Positions 22,260 through 34,078 of a stretch of 64,000 nt of DNA are shown in pieces. The stretch spans positions 4,588,001-4,652,000 of the forward strand of contig NC_091273.1 of assembly GCF_042100115.1 (NCBI RefSeq), in the 5' to 3' direction. A program made the position numbers and the translations under genes. Source of the DNA: Alternaria dauci. Taxonomy: Eukaryota > Ascomycota > Dothideomycetes > Pleosporales > Pleosporaceae. The notes beneath the pieces were generated by a model. The model had not been told where the DNA came from, ran no database searches, and saw only the letters and a list, made by a program, of their open reading frames with translations. Numbering within the stretch: position 1 is the first letter of the stretch; the number at the start of each line of letters is the position of its first letter.

Positions 22260-22427
22260 CGTGCGTCATGCTCCACGAGTGTGTAGAATTGCCTTAGGAT
22301 TCCTAGTGGAGGCCTGGTTTCTATGGCAATCGTCATTGGGTTCTAATTTGGGGAATTGTGGGATTGTTATTTAGCTTTGGTCTTCTTTCGCTGGAGCTCG
22401 TCTGGGTCACCGCTGTACTATGGTTCG
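22260..22427 (+). repeat. Diverged direct repeat, copy A
   Basis: Shares the ordered blocks GTGTAGAATTGCCTTAGG, GGAGGCCTGGTT, TATGGC, ATTGGG and CACCGCTGTA with copy B at 22674-22848. A 14-mer CGTGCGTCATGCTC lies at its left edge and again just past its right edge. Confidence 0.8.
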
Positions 22428-22673
22428 TGCGTCATGCTCAAGACGAGCCATGACTCTCCAGGCCGTATCGTGAAATTGTAGAGCAAGTGTTCCGAGCGAA
22501 AGGCCCGACATCTTGTAGTATTTAGACGGTGGTTCAAACTGCAGGTTTGGCACTATGAAATCGCTAATCTGGAATTCTGCATCGCCACAACGGATCTTCC
22601 CAGAAATCTAGATTGATAAGTGCGAACCCGTTCGCCTGTCGGCAAGACTAGCAGGGTCATTTCATCTTGCATC

Positions 22674-22848
22674 GCGTCATGTGGCTGCGCAATCCACGAA
22701 TGTGTAGAATTGCCTTAGGTCTTGAGGAGGCCTGGTTCGTATGGCGATTATGATTGGGCTGTGCTTTGAGGAACGGTTGGCTTGTTGTATGACTTTTGTT
22801 TTGTTTCGCCGGAGCCTGCTTTGTCTACGTCACCGCTGTAGCGTGGTT
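22674..22848 (+). repeat. Diverged direct repeat, copy B
   Basis: Aligns along its length with copy A, about 415 bases away, with many substitutions and small indels. Neither copy encodes an obvious protein. Confidence 0.8.
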
Positions 22849-23380
22849 CCCATGAAATCCATCTGCCGACTCTGGGCAGATGGCTTGCTCAACAATAGCC
22901 ATCGCACCAGCCCATTGTATATGGAAGCCACATCTTTTCAAAGTTGAACGCACGTTCTATGCAATTATGCTTGGAGATCTACATATTGACATTTTCGAAA
23001 ACACTTGCCGTGCTTGCGCAACAAGACCTTGAATCATCACAACTTGAGGTGACTTCGCTGCGGCGAATGAGCTCATTTTTGAAGAGGCAATATGACAGTA
23101 GTCGAATAATTTTGTCGTTTAGAGAGCTGCTTCGTTCGTGATAAGACCGCAGACTCATGAGATACCTTTTACCTGACGATTGAAATCAATGGTGATCAAA
23201 CACAACGACCATTGCTATATAAATCAGGTCCCCAGCAAAAACAATTAATTCTATACACTTGTGCAATGGCGGTCTGCCATTAGGCGACACTCCGTTAGTC
23301 TGTTTGGGAGCCCCTGCTAGCGCCTCCGCACTCTCTTCCGCGTAACTTACCTACTCAACAGCGTTCCCGCAGCAGTGGCT

Positions 23381-24919
23381 ATGGACGAACTGCCACAGGA
23401 GCTGGTTAACCGTATCGTGTACTTCGCGGAGCGTTATCCAGACCAGGAGAAGTGGGGTTCCGCGATAGGACAGTCTTTCCAGCCCGATAGTCCGCCATCT
23501 CAATTGCCTCGTCTCGCGGTCCTCAATCGCACTTGGAAGGAAGCAGTCGAGACCATTACGTTTCACCGTCTAGGCGTCGAGAGCGATGACCTGGAATCGC
23601 TTCAGTCGATGGTAACAGGCAATCGTCGCAACTATCTTTCCTGGATCAGTCTGAAAGCGAAATTGCCAACATATTCGGAAGAAGCATGCGAACACAAGGA
23701 GTCACGACTCGATCAACATGCCAACAACGAAGCATTTACGAAAGCTATAAGCGATCTTTTCACGGTGTTGCGAACCTGGGAAGACAACGGTGTGAAGAAC
23801 AGAGTGCGGCTTAACATTGTAGGAGCTTCGTCGCCGACCGACTTTCGGGAAGTGGATGAGCTCCAGATTGAGCTTGGTAATTGCAGAGATATTCAATCCG
23901 CTCGCTGGGCAGAGTCGCACCTGCGCCTTGTGCAACTCGAAGATCTGCCTACACTATCTAATGTGCAGCACCTCACTATCGAGAAGTGTGGCGGGCGAAG
24001 ACTTGCCCCAAGCGTTGCACCAGATTTAGGGGTGACACTGCCAGAGCTCAGGACAGTGGACTGGGAATTTTTAGACTGCGACGCTGGTTCTGACGCGGGG
24101 TCGGATCAGGACTCGTTGGATTCAGATTACGATCCGGAGTGGGAATCAGCGACATCTCCCAAGGCGCGCGGCGAGGCGCGTGCTGAATTCGCCAACAAGC
24201 TCTCGCTGACGCATTTCCGCTCGCTCAATTCTGCCAATATTGTCTTTTACCACTGCACCCCTTTGGACCAGAGGTATACAGTTCCGAGCATTGTGCCGGA
24301 TGGCTACACATACGACCCGTTCAGTTCATCAATCCGAACCTTCTCACAATGCCTTACAACTCTTACTTTGAGTGCGCACGTCGACCCCACGCTATTCTGG
24401 CCATCGGATGAAGACGCGATTCCACCGTCTTGGCCACACTTGAAGTCCCTCGACATCACGTTTGACATGGTCGCTCCTTCTGGCAAATGGTACTTCACTG
24501 GCCCAACACCGGCCTACGATTCCGACGACGACCCCGTGCGCGGCATTATTGGAAGTGTCGATACGCGCGAGTTCAGCTGGGCAGACTTCCGGCAGCATCC
24601 CGACCCAGAAACCTTTGATCCTTTTCTCGGCGCGCTCGCAAAAGCCGTTGCTCACATGCCCATTCTCGAGTCCTTTATGCTTACGTCTAATATAGCGGGT
24701 AAGACGGGGAGACTGCACATTTCATATCACGCGCCAGGCCAGAGAGCGGAGTGGGGTGATGAAGAACCAGAGGATAAAGAGCATGGGAGGATTTACTACG
24801 CGTGTGAGACTGGGGTATGGGTACCAGAGCTGAAGACCTCTGAAGGGCTGAAACGCGCAGGAATTCAGAAGTACGGTGGGGAAGCGATCGAGCGATACGT
24901 GGGAAGTCGATACTATTGA
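23381..24919 (+). CDS. F-box-like domain protein
   Basis: A single-exon gene of 512 residues. It begins MDELPQELVNRIVYFAERY, an F-box-like start, followed by a separate helix (LPRLAVLNRTWKEAVETITF) that fits the second half of an F-box. The rest has leucine-spaced segments (LSNVQHLTIEKC; LPELRTVDWEFLDC; WPHLKSLDITFDM) that resemble irregular leucine-rich repeats, interrupted by an acidic Ser/Asp insertion around residues 240-260. Such proteins are common and variable in Pleosporales, and in general may recruit targets to an SCF ubiquitin ligase. No partner or target can be named. I chose the ATG at 23381; the frame is open two codons further upstream only through a GTG. Confidence 0.82.
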   Translation: MDELPQELVNRIVYFAERYPDQEKWGSAIGQSFQPDSPPSQLPRLAVLNRTWKEAVETITFHRLGVESDDLESLQSMVTGNRRNYLSWISLKAKLPTYSEEACEHKESRLDQHANNEAFTKAISDLFTVLRTWEDNGVKNRVRLNIVGASSPTDFREVDELQIELGNCRDIQSARWAESHLRLVQLEDLPTLSNVQHLTIEKCGGRRLAPSVAPDLGVTLPELRTVDWEFLDCDAGSDAGSDQDSLDSDYDPEWESATSPKARGEARAEFANKLSLTHFRSLNSANIVFYHCTPLDQRYTVPSIVPDGYTYDPFSSSIRTFSQCLTTLTLSAHVDPTLFWPSDEDAIPPSWPHLKSLDITFDMVAPSGKWYFTGPTPAYDSDDDPVRGIIGSVDTREFSWADFRQHPDPETFDPFLGALAKAVAHMPILESFMLTSNIAGKTGRLHISYHAPGQRAEWGDEEPEDKEHGRIYYACETGVWVPELKTSEGLKRAGIQKYGGEAIERYVGSRYY

Positions 24920-25556
24920 AAATAATAGGTTGAAACGAGTTTAATAGCGCGTATATTATGCTACCAAGTTTTCATTCTTTCACATACGACCATAGGACAC
25001 TGAAAATTAGGCTTCCCGTCCGCTGAGCCATATACAAGCAGTGTACCGGCAGATTAGTAGTTAGGTGGGTGACCACTAGCGAATCCCTGCTGTTGTATGT
25101 TTTTGTTTTTGCCGTTCTTCTGCCTGTCCTGCCTAGAAAGGAAGGCAGGCCGGTCCGGGTATGCAACGCGCTTCTCTTTTGCTACAGCACCAAACACTGA
25201 TACCCACAACTAATCGTCCCGTCAATTGTACTAAATCCAATCGTGCATTGTAGTTCAACTCTCTTCTGGAGCTCGCGTAGCTACCGGCCAGTACCGTGGA
25301 CAAGCATGCTAAGATGGAGCATGTATTGAAGATTGGGTGCTACCTTGGTCCAGGCGCGGAAGTTTACATGTGAATGATATCAATAACAGTCCTTAAGAGA
25401 CAACTCTTAGAAGAAAGAGCATGAGTATAGACACCAAAGAAAAGGTACGTGAGTTCATGTCTTGTTCAAACCTACATATCGTACAGGGTGGTGATGTACT
25501 CTATACACCGTCTATGATACATACTCTGGCGTGGAGAGATGGAGCAGATGTATAAA
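24920..25556. other. Convergent intergenic region, nothing seen
   Basis: This lies between the stop codons of the F-box-like gene and COX15. No coding frame or repeat was found; both 3' UTRs should lie here. Confidence 0.4.
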
Positions 25557-27111
25557 CTACGATGATTGCTCGGCAGCCTTGGCGGCTTCGAGTCGCGAAT
25601 TGATGTGAGGGGTAGCATGTGTTCTGGGAGCCTGTGGCTTCATGATCTGGCGAAGGATAGCGCGACGTGGCACGGTTATTCTGCTGCATAGAACAACCGC
25701 ACCGGTCAACAAAGCGAGAGCGCCGGCTTGGTGTGCAGAAGCCAGCCAGGTAGGGACCATGTAGATCAGGGTGCTAATGCCGAGAGTAACCTGAAGGGTG
25801 ACGAGGTGAACCAGCCCCTGGACGCCCTTGTGCTGATCCTTGGAAAGCTTGGTTCGCACGCCCTTTCCAAAGCGAGTGTATGCAAAGAGACTCATGATGG
25901 CAGTGAATGTAGTCGTTGCGAGAATGCGGTGGTCAAGCTGGACGAGAGAAGGGTTCTCGAGCATGTTGCGCCACCAGAGATCAGACTGATCTGGGACGTG
26001 GCTGTAGAAGGGATCGAAGAGTTCCTTCCTGGGCGGAGCAAGGCCGAGACCCATCCACGGGAACTCGTTGTATATCAAACCAGCATCGAGACCAGCAACC
26101 AGGGCACCTGACATGGCAGTCGTGAAGACAAGAGCGGTAAGACCAAAGACGGAACGTCTGAAGATGCGGAGAGCAGGATGTTGCAGAGCCTTGATGGTCT
26201 CAGCAGCCTTGACCGGGTCTGCCAGCATGCGGTGCTCCTTGAGAATCGAAAGACCAGTGTATACCATGGAACAATAGACAGTGAAGGCCGCACCCAGATG
26301 GGCAGTCAGGCGATACTGGCTGACACGGGGATGGCTGCCAGGTTCGAAGAGGTCGTCCTTGAGTCCACTTTTGACCATCCACCAGCCAATGGCGCCCTGG
26401 CAGCCAATCATACTGCAGATGCCGACGAGCTTCCAGGCCATTGAAGGGGCTACTCTGCGACGTGCGATGAAGTAGGCGGTTGGTACGAGCATGGTGACGC
26501 CGATGACGCGACCCCATAGACGATGAGCCCATTCCATAAAGTAGATTTGCTTGAAGTCGGCCATGTCCATGCTCGAGTTGAGCTGCTGAAACTCGGGTGA
26601 CGCCTTGTATTTTGTGAATTCGCTGTCCCATTCGGCCTGGCTCATGGGCCAGAGGGAGCCGGTGACGGGACGCCATTCGGTGATGCTCAGCCTGTCCAAC
26701 TTAGCAGGTGTCGTAGATGGAGCGACATTGTGCCTACCCAGACTCTGTGAGACGAGTCAGACCACCAAAGACGACTATGCCGAAAACGCTGGCAGCACTC
26801 CCCAGTAGCCAGTATGCGACGCTCTTGGAGGTTGTCTTTGGGAAGCTGCTCGACTGGCTCTCAGTCTTGGTCGCAGCTTCCGCCAGTACCGCCCTTCCCG
26901 CATTCGGCCCCTCAATGGTCGCGGTGTTGCGGAGAGGCTGGGTCGATTTCCACCTCAGCGATTGCAGGGCGGAGGGTCTCGATGAAGATCGCGAGGCGGA
27001 GACTGTGGATCGAATCGGCGAATTGAGGCATGGCTTGGATACGAAGAGGCGTCGTGAGAGGCGCGGAGCAGCAGTCCGCAATTGCGGAAATGCCTTGTAT
27101 ATCGAAGCCAT
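25557..27111 (-). CDS. COX15: COX15, haem A synthase of the mitochondrial inner membrane
   Basis: Cox15 converts haem O to haem A for cytochrome c oxidase, working after Cox10. Two exons (27111..26738 and 26691..25557) join across a 46-nt intron at LTRLTESG-LSITEW, giving 502 residues. The N-terminus (MASIYKAFPQLRTAAPRLSR, then many Ser/Arg) is a mitochondrial presequence. The haem-ligand histidines are visible in FMEWAHRLWGR, YRLTAHLGAAF, VQLDHRILAT and LASAHQAGALALL, and TM1 ends in VFGGLTRLTESG, a family hallmark. The number of hydrophobic segments fits the eight-TM fold. It shares a divergent promoter of about 440 bases with the BTB gene. Confidence 0.96.
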
Positions 27112-27555
27112 GACAGCGGCACGTAGAGAAGAAGGAGAAGAAGAGGAAGAAAGAGGTTAGTCAGTCATCATGTCATCGACTTTGAGTCTTCGGTGGTTCG
27201 ATGGCCCGGCCGGCGCGCCGCCACGCAAGAACCCTGCATATCCTCCGCCGTTGACAGGCGGAAGCGACGACCCACTCCGCAGGTTCGCAACTGCATCACC
27301 GGGCCTCTCTGAGCGAAGATCGCCATTTTGCGTGTGCCGTGCTGGCAGCGTGATGCGCCCAGCCTCCACCGCATTTTGCTAACTTTATCTTCCTATTCTC
27401 CTAGTTCTTTCACCGTCTCTGCCTCGCGCGCGTGACCGTCCCGTGTTATTAGACCCGGCGTGCACTGTGTTACCCCACCTGCTCTGGTCGCATACTCACT
27501 CCGTCGCTGTCAAACATCACGACCCATGTACTTCAAGAGCAGCTCATAGCATAGC
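27112..27555. other. Divergent promoter COX15 / BTB gene
   Basis: A region of 444 bases between two outward-facing starts. Short frames occur, but none is supported as a gene and no strong TATA element is seen. Confidence 0.45.
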
Positions 27556-30521
27556 ATGGACCCCAACCACCAGCCACACACAGGTCACGGGAGCGCCAAT
27601 CTCGACCATGACACCCAGCCGGATCTTGGTGGATTGAATCGCAACGAAACATGGCCCGTGGTCGAGGCAGAGGGCACAGAGGGAGGCGCAGGCTCAAGTA
27701 GCACCCCATATGTCAGCCTCTTCTCACCAAATGTGCCCGCCATACCGCCCTCTGCACCATCCGATCTCCCTAGTAGCCCCAGGAACCACGTGAGCCACTC
27801 TAGGTCCCTCAGCTATTCGCGCTCTATGCCCTCACTGGCCGGCTACTCCAGCATGACATCGCGTGCCGCTAGGAATCACGCCTCGCCTGACCGCCCGCCT
27901 ATAGTCCAGCTACAGACACAGATAGACCAGGCCCAGAAGAGCGCCGATGATCCAAACACCCCCCTCGAAGAGCAGGGTAAGAGGCGCACTACCCTGGACC
28001 TTATGCGTTCAGAGCATTCTGTTCGCACCGACATCAGCAGGTTGTTCAGCGAAAGCGCGGCTATGCCAGGAACCAGGGCCCCTTCCTACAACAATGCGAC
28101 AGGTCCGCTGTATCTCCGTGGTGGGAACTCCTTCAACATCTGATTGTGCACACGCTAACATTGTCAGCTTCAGGCGAAGCCATACCGTTGCCTGACCACC
28201 TCTACACCCGCGGACTCGTTGAAGGACGACACTCGGACATTACAATCATCGCCTTCGGTAACAGATACCCCCTGCATCGTCTCATTCTCGATCGCGCTCC
28301 CTTCTTCACCACCGCTCTCTCAGAGCCATGGCTCGAGAGCCAGTCCAAGGAAGTCAAGCTGCATCCAGAGGAGATCGATCCTAGCATAACACAGACATCG
28401 TTTGAGCTGGCCATACAGAAGCTCTATGGAGTGGATATATCAAAAGAGTCTGATGCTGAGGCTATCGGTCTGTTCGCGACTGGCTGTTGGCTAGAGATGC
28501 AGGACCTAATCGACTCCGCCATCGAATCCATACTACGGCAGATGGCTCCCGAGACGCTTGCATACCTCATTCGTCTAGTCACCTCCAACTACTACGGTCG
28601 ATCTGGAGACCGTATACTCGAATCGGCCAAGGCCATGCTAAGCAGGAACGGCTGGGAAATGCCACTCAAATACTGGGATGACATGCCAGGCGACATCATC
28701 CGCGAGCTCGTAGGATCGGACGGCTTCTTTGTCGACAGTGAGTGGGACCGATGGGTGCTCTCCAAGCGTCTTCTCGACCGCCGCCTGCGACAAGCCGCCA
28801 TCGAGGCTGGTCTCATACAGCGAGGGCAGAAGCCTATTCCACAGGCACCCAACTCTCTCCGTCTCATGGCCGTTCGCTTTGACGGAGTTTATCGACAGAA
28901 CGCCCTAACAACAGCGCACTCCTCTTCTGATGCCCAGGCAGACTGGCTTGCTCTTTACACCCTGCCTGACATTGAGCGCATCCTTGTGTTGCTGGACGAA
29001 GGCATCCACTACATTCATATGGAATACGAGCAGCTTGAGTTCATCAGGAGCGCTCGTGATGTCTTTGGCTTACCAGTGATGCCTGAAAGGGTCATCTCCA
29101 ACGCACTATGGCAGCAGCTGGCGCTCCGCCAGAGAGTGCTTAACACTGATGAGTCTGCTCAGGAACTGGGTCTATGCCAATCAACGCCGGACCCTGAAGG
29201 AGCGAATGTGGCAACCAAGTCTGGAAGCGAACTGACTAGCAAAGGAAAGCAAAAAGAAAGTGCGACTCCTGTCGATGAAGGCGATATCGAATCAGACAGC
29301 TGGGATGGTAACGGCAAACCGAGGAAGTTCTGGATTCCAAGCTCAGACTGCAACATCGTCCTCGGTAACGGGGCTGATCCTGTGGTTACAACCTCCAACT
29401 CTTTCCAACGCCATGCTTCGCGTCTCTCAGCTACGATTCAACCAGAGGATGCGCAATGGGCTACCGACTTCGCATCTACCCCGTCAACCTTGACCAACCC
29501 AAACACGCGTATGGACTTTGCGCAACGTCCGATATCCGCTGGCGGTGGTAATGCCGGGCAGCCAAAGCCAATCGCCTACACCGAATTTCCTCCGTTTCGC
29601 TTTTCCGCCGAGTTTCCCAATCCGCGCTTCCTTAAAGAGAAGAAGCGCGTGTATTCGAGGACAGTATCGTACGCAGGCTCGTTGTGGAACATTTACATAC
29701 AGAAAGTCCGCTCGGCGAAGAACATCCAGTTGGGCGTATACCTCCACCGTGCCAAAGAGCGAGAGATAGACGAGACCGGACACGTCAGTAGCCTCAGTCA
29801 GCAGAACAACGGATCTGTCGACGAGCGCATTGGTCAGCTAGAACGCGAAATGCTCATGCGTAGCGACCGACGTGACCGCCGGCGTAGTACTCGAGTCCCG
29901 TTCATGGATCCTGCCGCGGAGGAAGAGACCTCTGGTAGTGGCGGAGACGCCGATCCTTCTCTCGGCTCTCTAGGACTGCGCAATCCACTCTTCTCCAGCA
30001 GCACTCTCGGTCGCCATCGCAGTCGGCTGCCGACCCGCGGCGTCCCTCAGTGGGGCTTCCCTAACCTAGCCTCCTCCCCACCTCAGGACGGCGATGCTAC
30101 AGACTCACCCTCTTTCCCCAACCTTGCATACACGCCATCCGATCACGAGTCTGACCCCCCCTCCTCTGACGACGAGTCCGACGCAGCCGCGTACAGCAAC
30201 CCCTCGCTCCCCTCCAAAGTCCAGCGCAAAACCCGCACCGTCATCCCCACACTCCCACCCTATGTCGACGGCCGACCAACGATAAAGACCTACTTCAAAA
30301 TCTACAGCCCCTCCAAGGGCGGAAGGATGCTGAGCATCTACGAAAGCGCGCCTGACCGCTTCAATTTTAGTCAGAGCTGGGGATGGAAGAGTAGCACTCT
30401 GATGCTTGATGAGATTACGATTAATAGCGGTGGCGATGATACCCTGGCTGGGACGAACCCGGCCGCGAGCAAGAAGACGGATGGCAGGTTGAGGTTCATG
30501 GTTGTTATTGGGAATTTGTAA
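27556..30521 (+). CDS. Large BTB/POZ domain protein
   Basis: Two exons (27556..28120 and 28168..30521) join across a 47-nt intron with a clear CTAAC branch site and TTGTCAG acceptor, giving 972 residues. Residues 1-190 are disordered and Ser/Pro-rich. Around residue 203 a BTB/POZ domain begins (EGRHSDITIIAFGNRYPLHR, then LDRAPFFTTALSEPW and ELAIQKLYGVD), followed by a BACK-like helical part. A second folded part appears near 670-760 (FPPFRFSAEFPNPRFLKEKK; SYAGSLWNIYIQKV; IQLGVYLHRAKE) and resembles a MATH/TRAF-type beta sandwich. The C-terminus (TYFKIYSPSKGGRMLSIYES) may complete it. The sequence between these parts is low complexity. BTB proteins often act as CUL3 adaptors; that role is inference. 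The first exon alone would end at a stop in the intron, so splicing is required. Confidence 0.85.
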
Positions 30522-31161
30522 AGGGCGTATACGGGGGGGATGGTATGAAACTGCGTTTTAGAGTATGCATCAGCGATGGGTGTTGTGACGGTTACAGTAA
30601 CGATATTGGTAGGGCTGGGTTAAGGCGTTTTTGTTGGGATTTATTTCACGGGGTGATGATTTGAGATGTGCCATTGACGTTCGGACAAGTACAGTTCTTG
30701 ATCATATATATATCCATTTTCATCGACAACCAGAATATTATTGCACGTTTCTACCATCTATCATCACTCCAGCCCACGTCTGCCTACGCATTCCCGCTTT
30801 GACTTTCAAGTCTTCAGTCCTACACCGAGCAGCATTGCTCCAGAGGACGACACGGTTGTTTCCGTAAAGTTTGGGGTCGTGCTGAGGTCAACCTCGTCGT
30901 TATGGTTATACTCAAAACTCGTATACTTGTAGGGTGATGTCACTGACATATGTCGTATAGGTGAATGCATTTAGAGTCTGTCAGATGAATAGGGTTGATG
31001 CGAAAAGTTTAGATGCTCCCATCACCCTGCATACCAGGAGCCGTAGCACATGGATATATACTATGGTTGATTACCCAGATGCTTGCTGCGAACCAAGATT
31101 GACTACCGACCGAACAGAACGCTACATCTGACACAACATTCCCAAATCCAAGACATATACC
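30522..31161. other. Convergent intergenic region, nothing seen
   Basis: This separates the 3' ends of the BTB and antiporter genes. It includes a short (AT)-rich patch (ATATATATCC near 30705) and no supported frame. Confidence 0.4.
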
Positions 31162-32674
31162 CTACTGCTGCTCGTTATCGCTGGCCTCACTATCGCTATG
31201 AATCATGCCGTGCAGTCCTTCCCTCTCAGCTCCAATCAGCGGAGCCCTCTCGCCCTCTTTTCTAGCAAAATGCCCCCCAATACTGACAGCCAAAGTACTG
31301 AAGCCATGTATCATTGTACTTCCAAACACAATGAAACAAACCATGGGCCAAATCATAGTGACTGTTCGTTGTTGTTCTGCTGGGAGATCGTTTGGCGGAT
31401 CAGGGAGAGGTAGCGAAGTACCGGTTTCGAGCTGAGCGCGGGCTTCAATGGCAAGGAAGAGGGCGCCGACACCCATTGGTCCGAAATGCCCGACGAAGAG
31501 GGCTTCAGTGGTGGATTTCACAGATGGGAGCCACTTCAGCTTGAACATGGTGAACACAATCGGGATTCTGCGGAAGAGCAGGATGAGTGCGAGCAGGAGA
31601 AACAGTCGAGGTAGCGTAATTCCATCCACGGCGTTGAAACTCTGCCAGGGTATCATGGCGCCAAAAAAGATGAAGAAGGCCGAGTTGATCAACAAGTCGA
31701 TGATGACGGGTAGGTGAGTCTCCTCGGTTGGTGCATTTTGGTTGTGCGCGAAGCCACGTCCTGCGAAGAAGGCCACCAGGAAGTCGTCAACGCCAAGAAG
31801 TGACGCAAGTCCGATGGAGAAGATGGCCAAGAGGAGGTAGAAGGCAAGGTACGAGGCCCGGCCCATCCACTCCCGACTGTGCGAAAACTTGAATATCGCG
31901 TTGAAGAGGTATCCTAGTGCGATGCCCAACAGGACGCCTCCAACACACTGATACAGCACCGTAATGAGGAACCACTTCTTCAGCACGCCTCCAACGGTAT
32001 TATTGAGCAAAAGACTAAGACCCATGTACAGGAAGGGGAAGGACATGCCGTCGTTGCATCCACTCTCTGCGCTGAGGTAATCCCTAATCCGCTTGGGTAC
32101 TCGGGTGCTGAACTGACTGTTCGACAGGACAGAAGCTGCAAGAACAGGATCTGTCGGAGTGAGACACGCCGCTATCGTTAATCCGGTTGAAAAGTCTGTT
32201 TGGAAGATGAAGGAGATAAACATGGCACATATCAGCCAGCCGAACGTCATGACGGGTCCTAAGATAACGAGCAGTGCGCGCCATTTTCTTTGCAAGTAGC
32301 CTGCTGGAAGCTCGAGACCAACTGCAAAGCATTGGATTCCGACGATGAGGCGCGTCGTCTCTTGAATCAGGTCGTCCTGCGGCAGTTAGTATTGTCCGCT
32401 CGCATGGCTGCGGTATGCTCACTGAGAAGCCCCAATCATATGGCCTAAGAAGATTCAGAGCGCGTGGTCCGACAATCTGTCACACGTGTAAGCAGGAGAT
32501 TTACTGTTCAACATGTCTGCTACTCACTATACCAAAAGCTGTGGCCAAAGGCGGTTCTGAAAGATGCAGGCGGTTCCGAATCATAAGCGAGAACAAGGCG
32601 TATAAGATGAGGAAGAAGGTCAGGGTCACGTATGTAACGTGAGGCCCCGTAGGCTCGAACTGAGACCAAGCCAT
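31162..32674 (-). CDS. Na+/H+ antiporter of the fungal Nha1/Sod2 type
   Basis: Three exons (32674..32528, 32476..32423, 32376..31162) give 471 residues. The chain starts MAWSQFEPTGPHVTYVTLTF and has about 12 hydrophobic segments. Hallmarks of the cation:proton antiporter family are LTPTDPVLAASVLS (TM4, with the unwound TDP motif) and SAESGCNDGMSFPFLYM (TM5, with the ND ion-binding pair). Further blocks are LLGVDDFLVAFFAGRGFAHN and FIFFGAMIPWQSFN. Yeast Nha1 and S. pombe Sod2 expel Na+ and Li+ (Nha1 also K+) at the plasma membrane. The cytosolic tail is short (about 40 residues, ending in an acidic SDSEASDNEQQ), closer to Sod2 than to the long-tailed Nha1. The tiny 54-nt middle exon is needed to keep GPRALNLLRPYDWGFS. 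Confidence 0.92.
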
Positions 32675-33394
32675 GATGTTTCACCTGGTTTTTTCAGAGA
32701 ACTGCGCGTCTGTTTGCTTCTGAGCGCGGCGAAGTCTCTGCAAAGCTTGGGCTTGAGATAAGGTGCTATGTGATCGCCGTGACGTCGAGAGGAAAAGCAA
32801 AGGCCGTACGGAACCGGCACGCAGAATAAGACTGCGAGTGTTTGTGAGCAAAGACACTCAGGCGGGGAATATCATGGCAAGAGGCGTGTGAGGCGAATGC
32901 GTCAATAGAATTAATGGCGCGTTGGATCGAGTGTTCCGACGACGTGAAGGATCACACTGCATGGATCCGCATCGATGACGAAGGATGGCTGGATTCGGCA
33001 GTCACGCTCGGACCGCCCTGCCGGAAGCGGTGGCAGCTTGCATATGGGAACCACACTATCGGGCGTCTGGTGTGACATTAGCAGAAGAAGCTCGGTAGAG
33101 ACGAGTGCGAATGAGTGCATATTCGTGGTGCATTACGGCCTTTGTCATATATGCGAACCCGGCCCAAAGCGACATATGCGGCTAGAGCAGCCACAATGTC
33201 CACGTGAGCACGCGAGGTAATCAATTCCGCTTCCGCTACTTTTGTATCAAGCGCCTCCCTCGAATATGAATATGCCCCAACGCCGCTCCCACGCGGTGAT
33301 GCTACTCAATCTGGCCACGACCCATCGCGGCTGGTATTAAAAATACATGCAAATTACAGTGAAACCAAGGATTGTGATTAAGGAGAATGGTCGG
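32675..33394. other. Intergenic: promoter of the antiporter, 3' side of ORM
   Basis: No gene is seen in 720 bases. Both flanking genes are on the minus strand. Confidence 0.4.
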
Positions 33395-34078
33395 CTATGC
33401 GTCGTCTGGCGGGTTGTTGAAGAAGGCGAATCTTATCCTGTGAAGCTAGAGGAGAGTCAGAGGGATGCAGTCTGAAGGGGGATGGGATGCATACCGAGGG
33501 CAGTTTCGGAATGACGACTGCTAGAGTTGCGAAACAGTTGACGAGGAAATACGTCAAATCATACTGCGTGTAATGCGTACTGACAAGAAACAGCACAATG
33601 GGCACGCTGAGAAGAAACTTTTTGGCCGGAGTGTATTGGTCTCCGTTGTCGATTTGTTCCCACATATTCAGGTTGTCGTAGGCACCCGAGTTGAAGTCAA
33701 AGGGCACGCCGCGCACGTAATGGAACATGAGGTAGGATCCGGCCACGTACGAGAGGTTTACGAGGGTCCACGATGCTTCCTGCGACATGCCGGGGATGAT
33801 ATCGAAGAGAATCTTGCCGAAGAAGATGAGGACAAAGTGGATCGCCCAGGCGCCTGCGTGTGTTAGCTGGGGACACGTATAGAAGAGCACACATCCGGCC
33901 TGAGTAATCTTGGATATGCGCCCGTGGGAGTGAGCTCACCCTTTGCATTCACCCATTCTGCGTTGAGGTTGGGCAGGGCGGACTGGTCGCTCAGCTGCTC
34001 GAGCGACTCGGGGGGCTCTTTGTAGACAAGACTACTGCTGCGTCGCCTCCGCGCGTCCTTTGCAGCATCCAGAGACAT
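33395..34078 (-). CDS. ORM1: ORM/ORMDL family regulator of serine palmitoyltransferase
   Basis: Orm proteins sit in the ER membrane, bind serine palmitoyltransferase and restrain sphingolipid synthesis; in yeast the N-terminus is phosphorylated to relieve inhibition. Three exons (34078..33940, 33853..33495, 33445..33395) give 182 residues. Landmarks are NLNAEWVNAKGAWAIHFVLI, FFGKILFDIIPGMSQEASWT, LMFHYVRGVPFDFNSGAYDN, MWEQIDNGDQYTPAKKFLL and STHYTQYDLTYFLVN, all characteristic of the family. The N-terminus carries RRRRSSSLVYKEP, a likely phosphosite cluster. The last intron has two possible acceptors 8 nt apart; the distal-to-stop reading (CTAG) gives KLPSLHRIRFAFFNNPP, which matches the family's C-terminus, while simple read-through or the other acceptor gives unrelated tails. 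The gene symbol is by family; whether it corresponds to Orm1 or Orm2 of yeast has no meaning here. Confidence 0.92.

Larger units (their letters stand above)
21937..23380. other. Gene-free region containing a diverged direct repeat
   Basis: About 1.4 kb upstream of both the Pth11-like gene (minus) and the F-box-like gene (plus). It carries two related segments of about 165-175 bp listed separately. No coding frame is supported. Confidence 0.5.

Noticed and set aside
22274..22287. CACGAGTGTGTAGA also found at 53761-53774
   Set aside because: A single shared 14-mer pair is expected by chance several times in 64 kb when all position pairs are considered, and the flanks do not align.
27556..28143. 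The first BTB exon as a separate small gene ending at 28143
   Set aside because: The stop falls inside a well-formed intron (GTGGGA donor, CTAAC branch, TTGTCAG acceptor) that joins in phase to the BTB domain.
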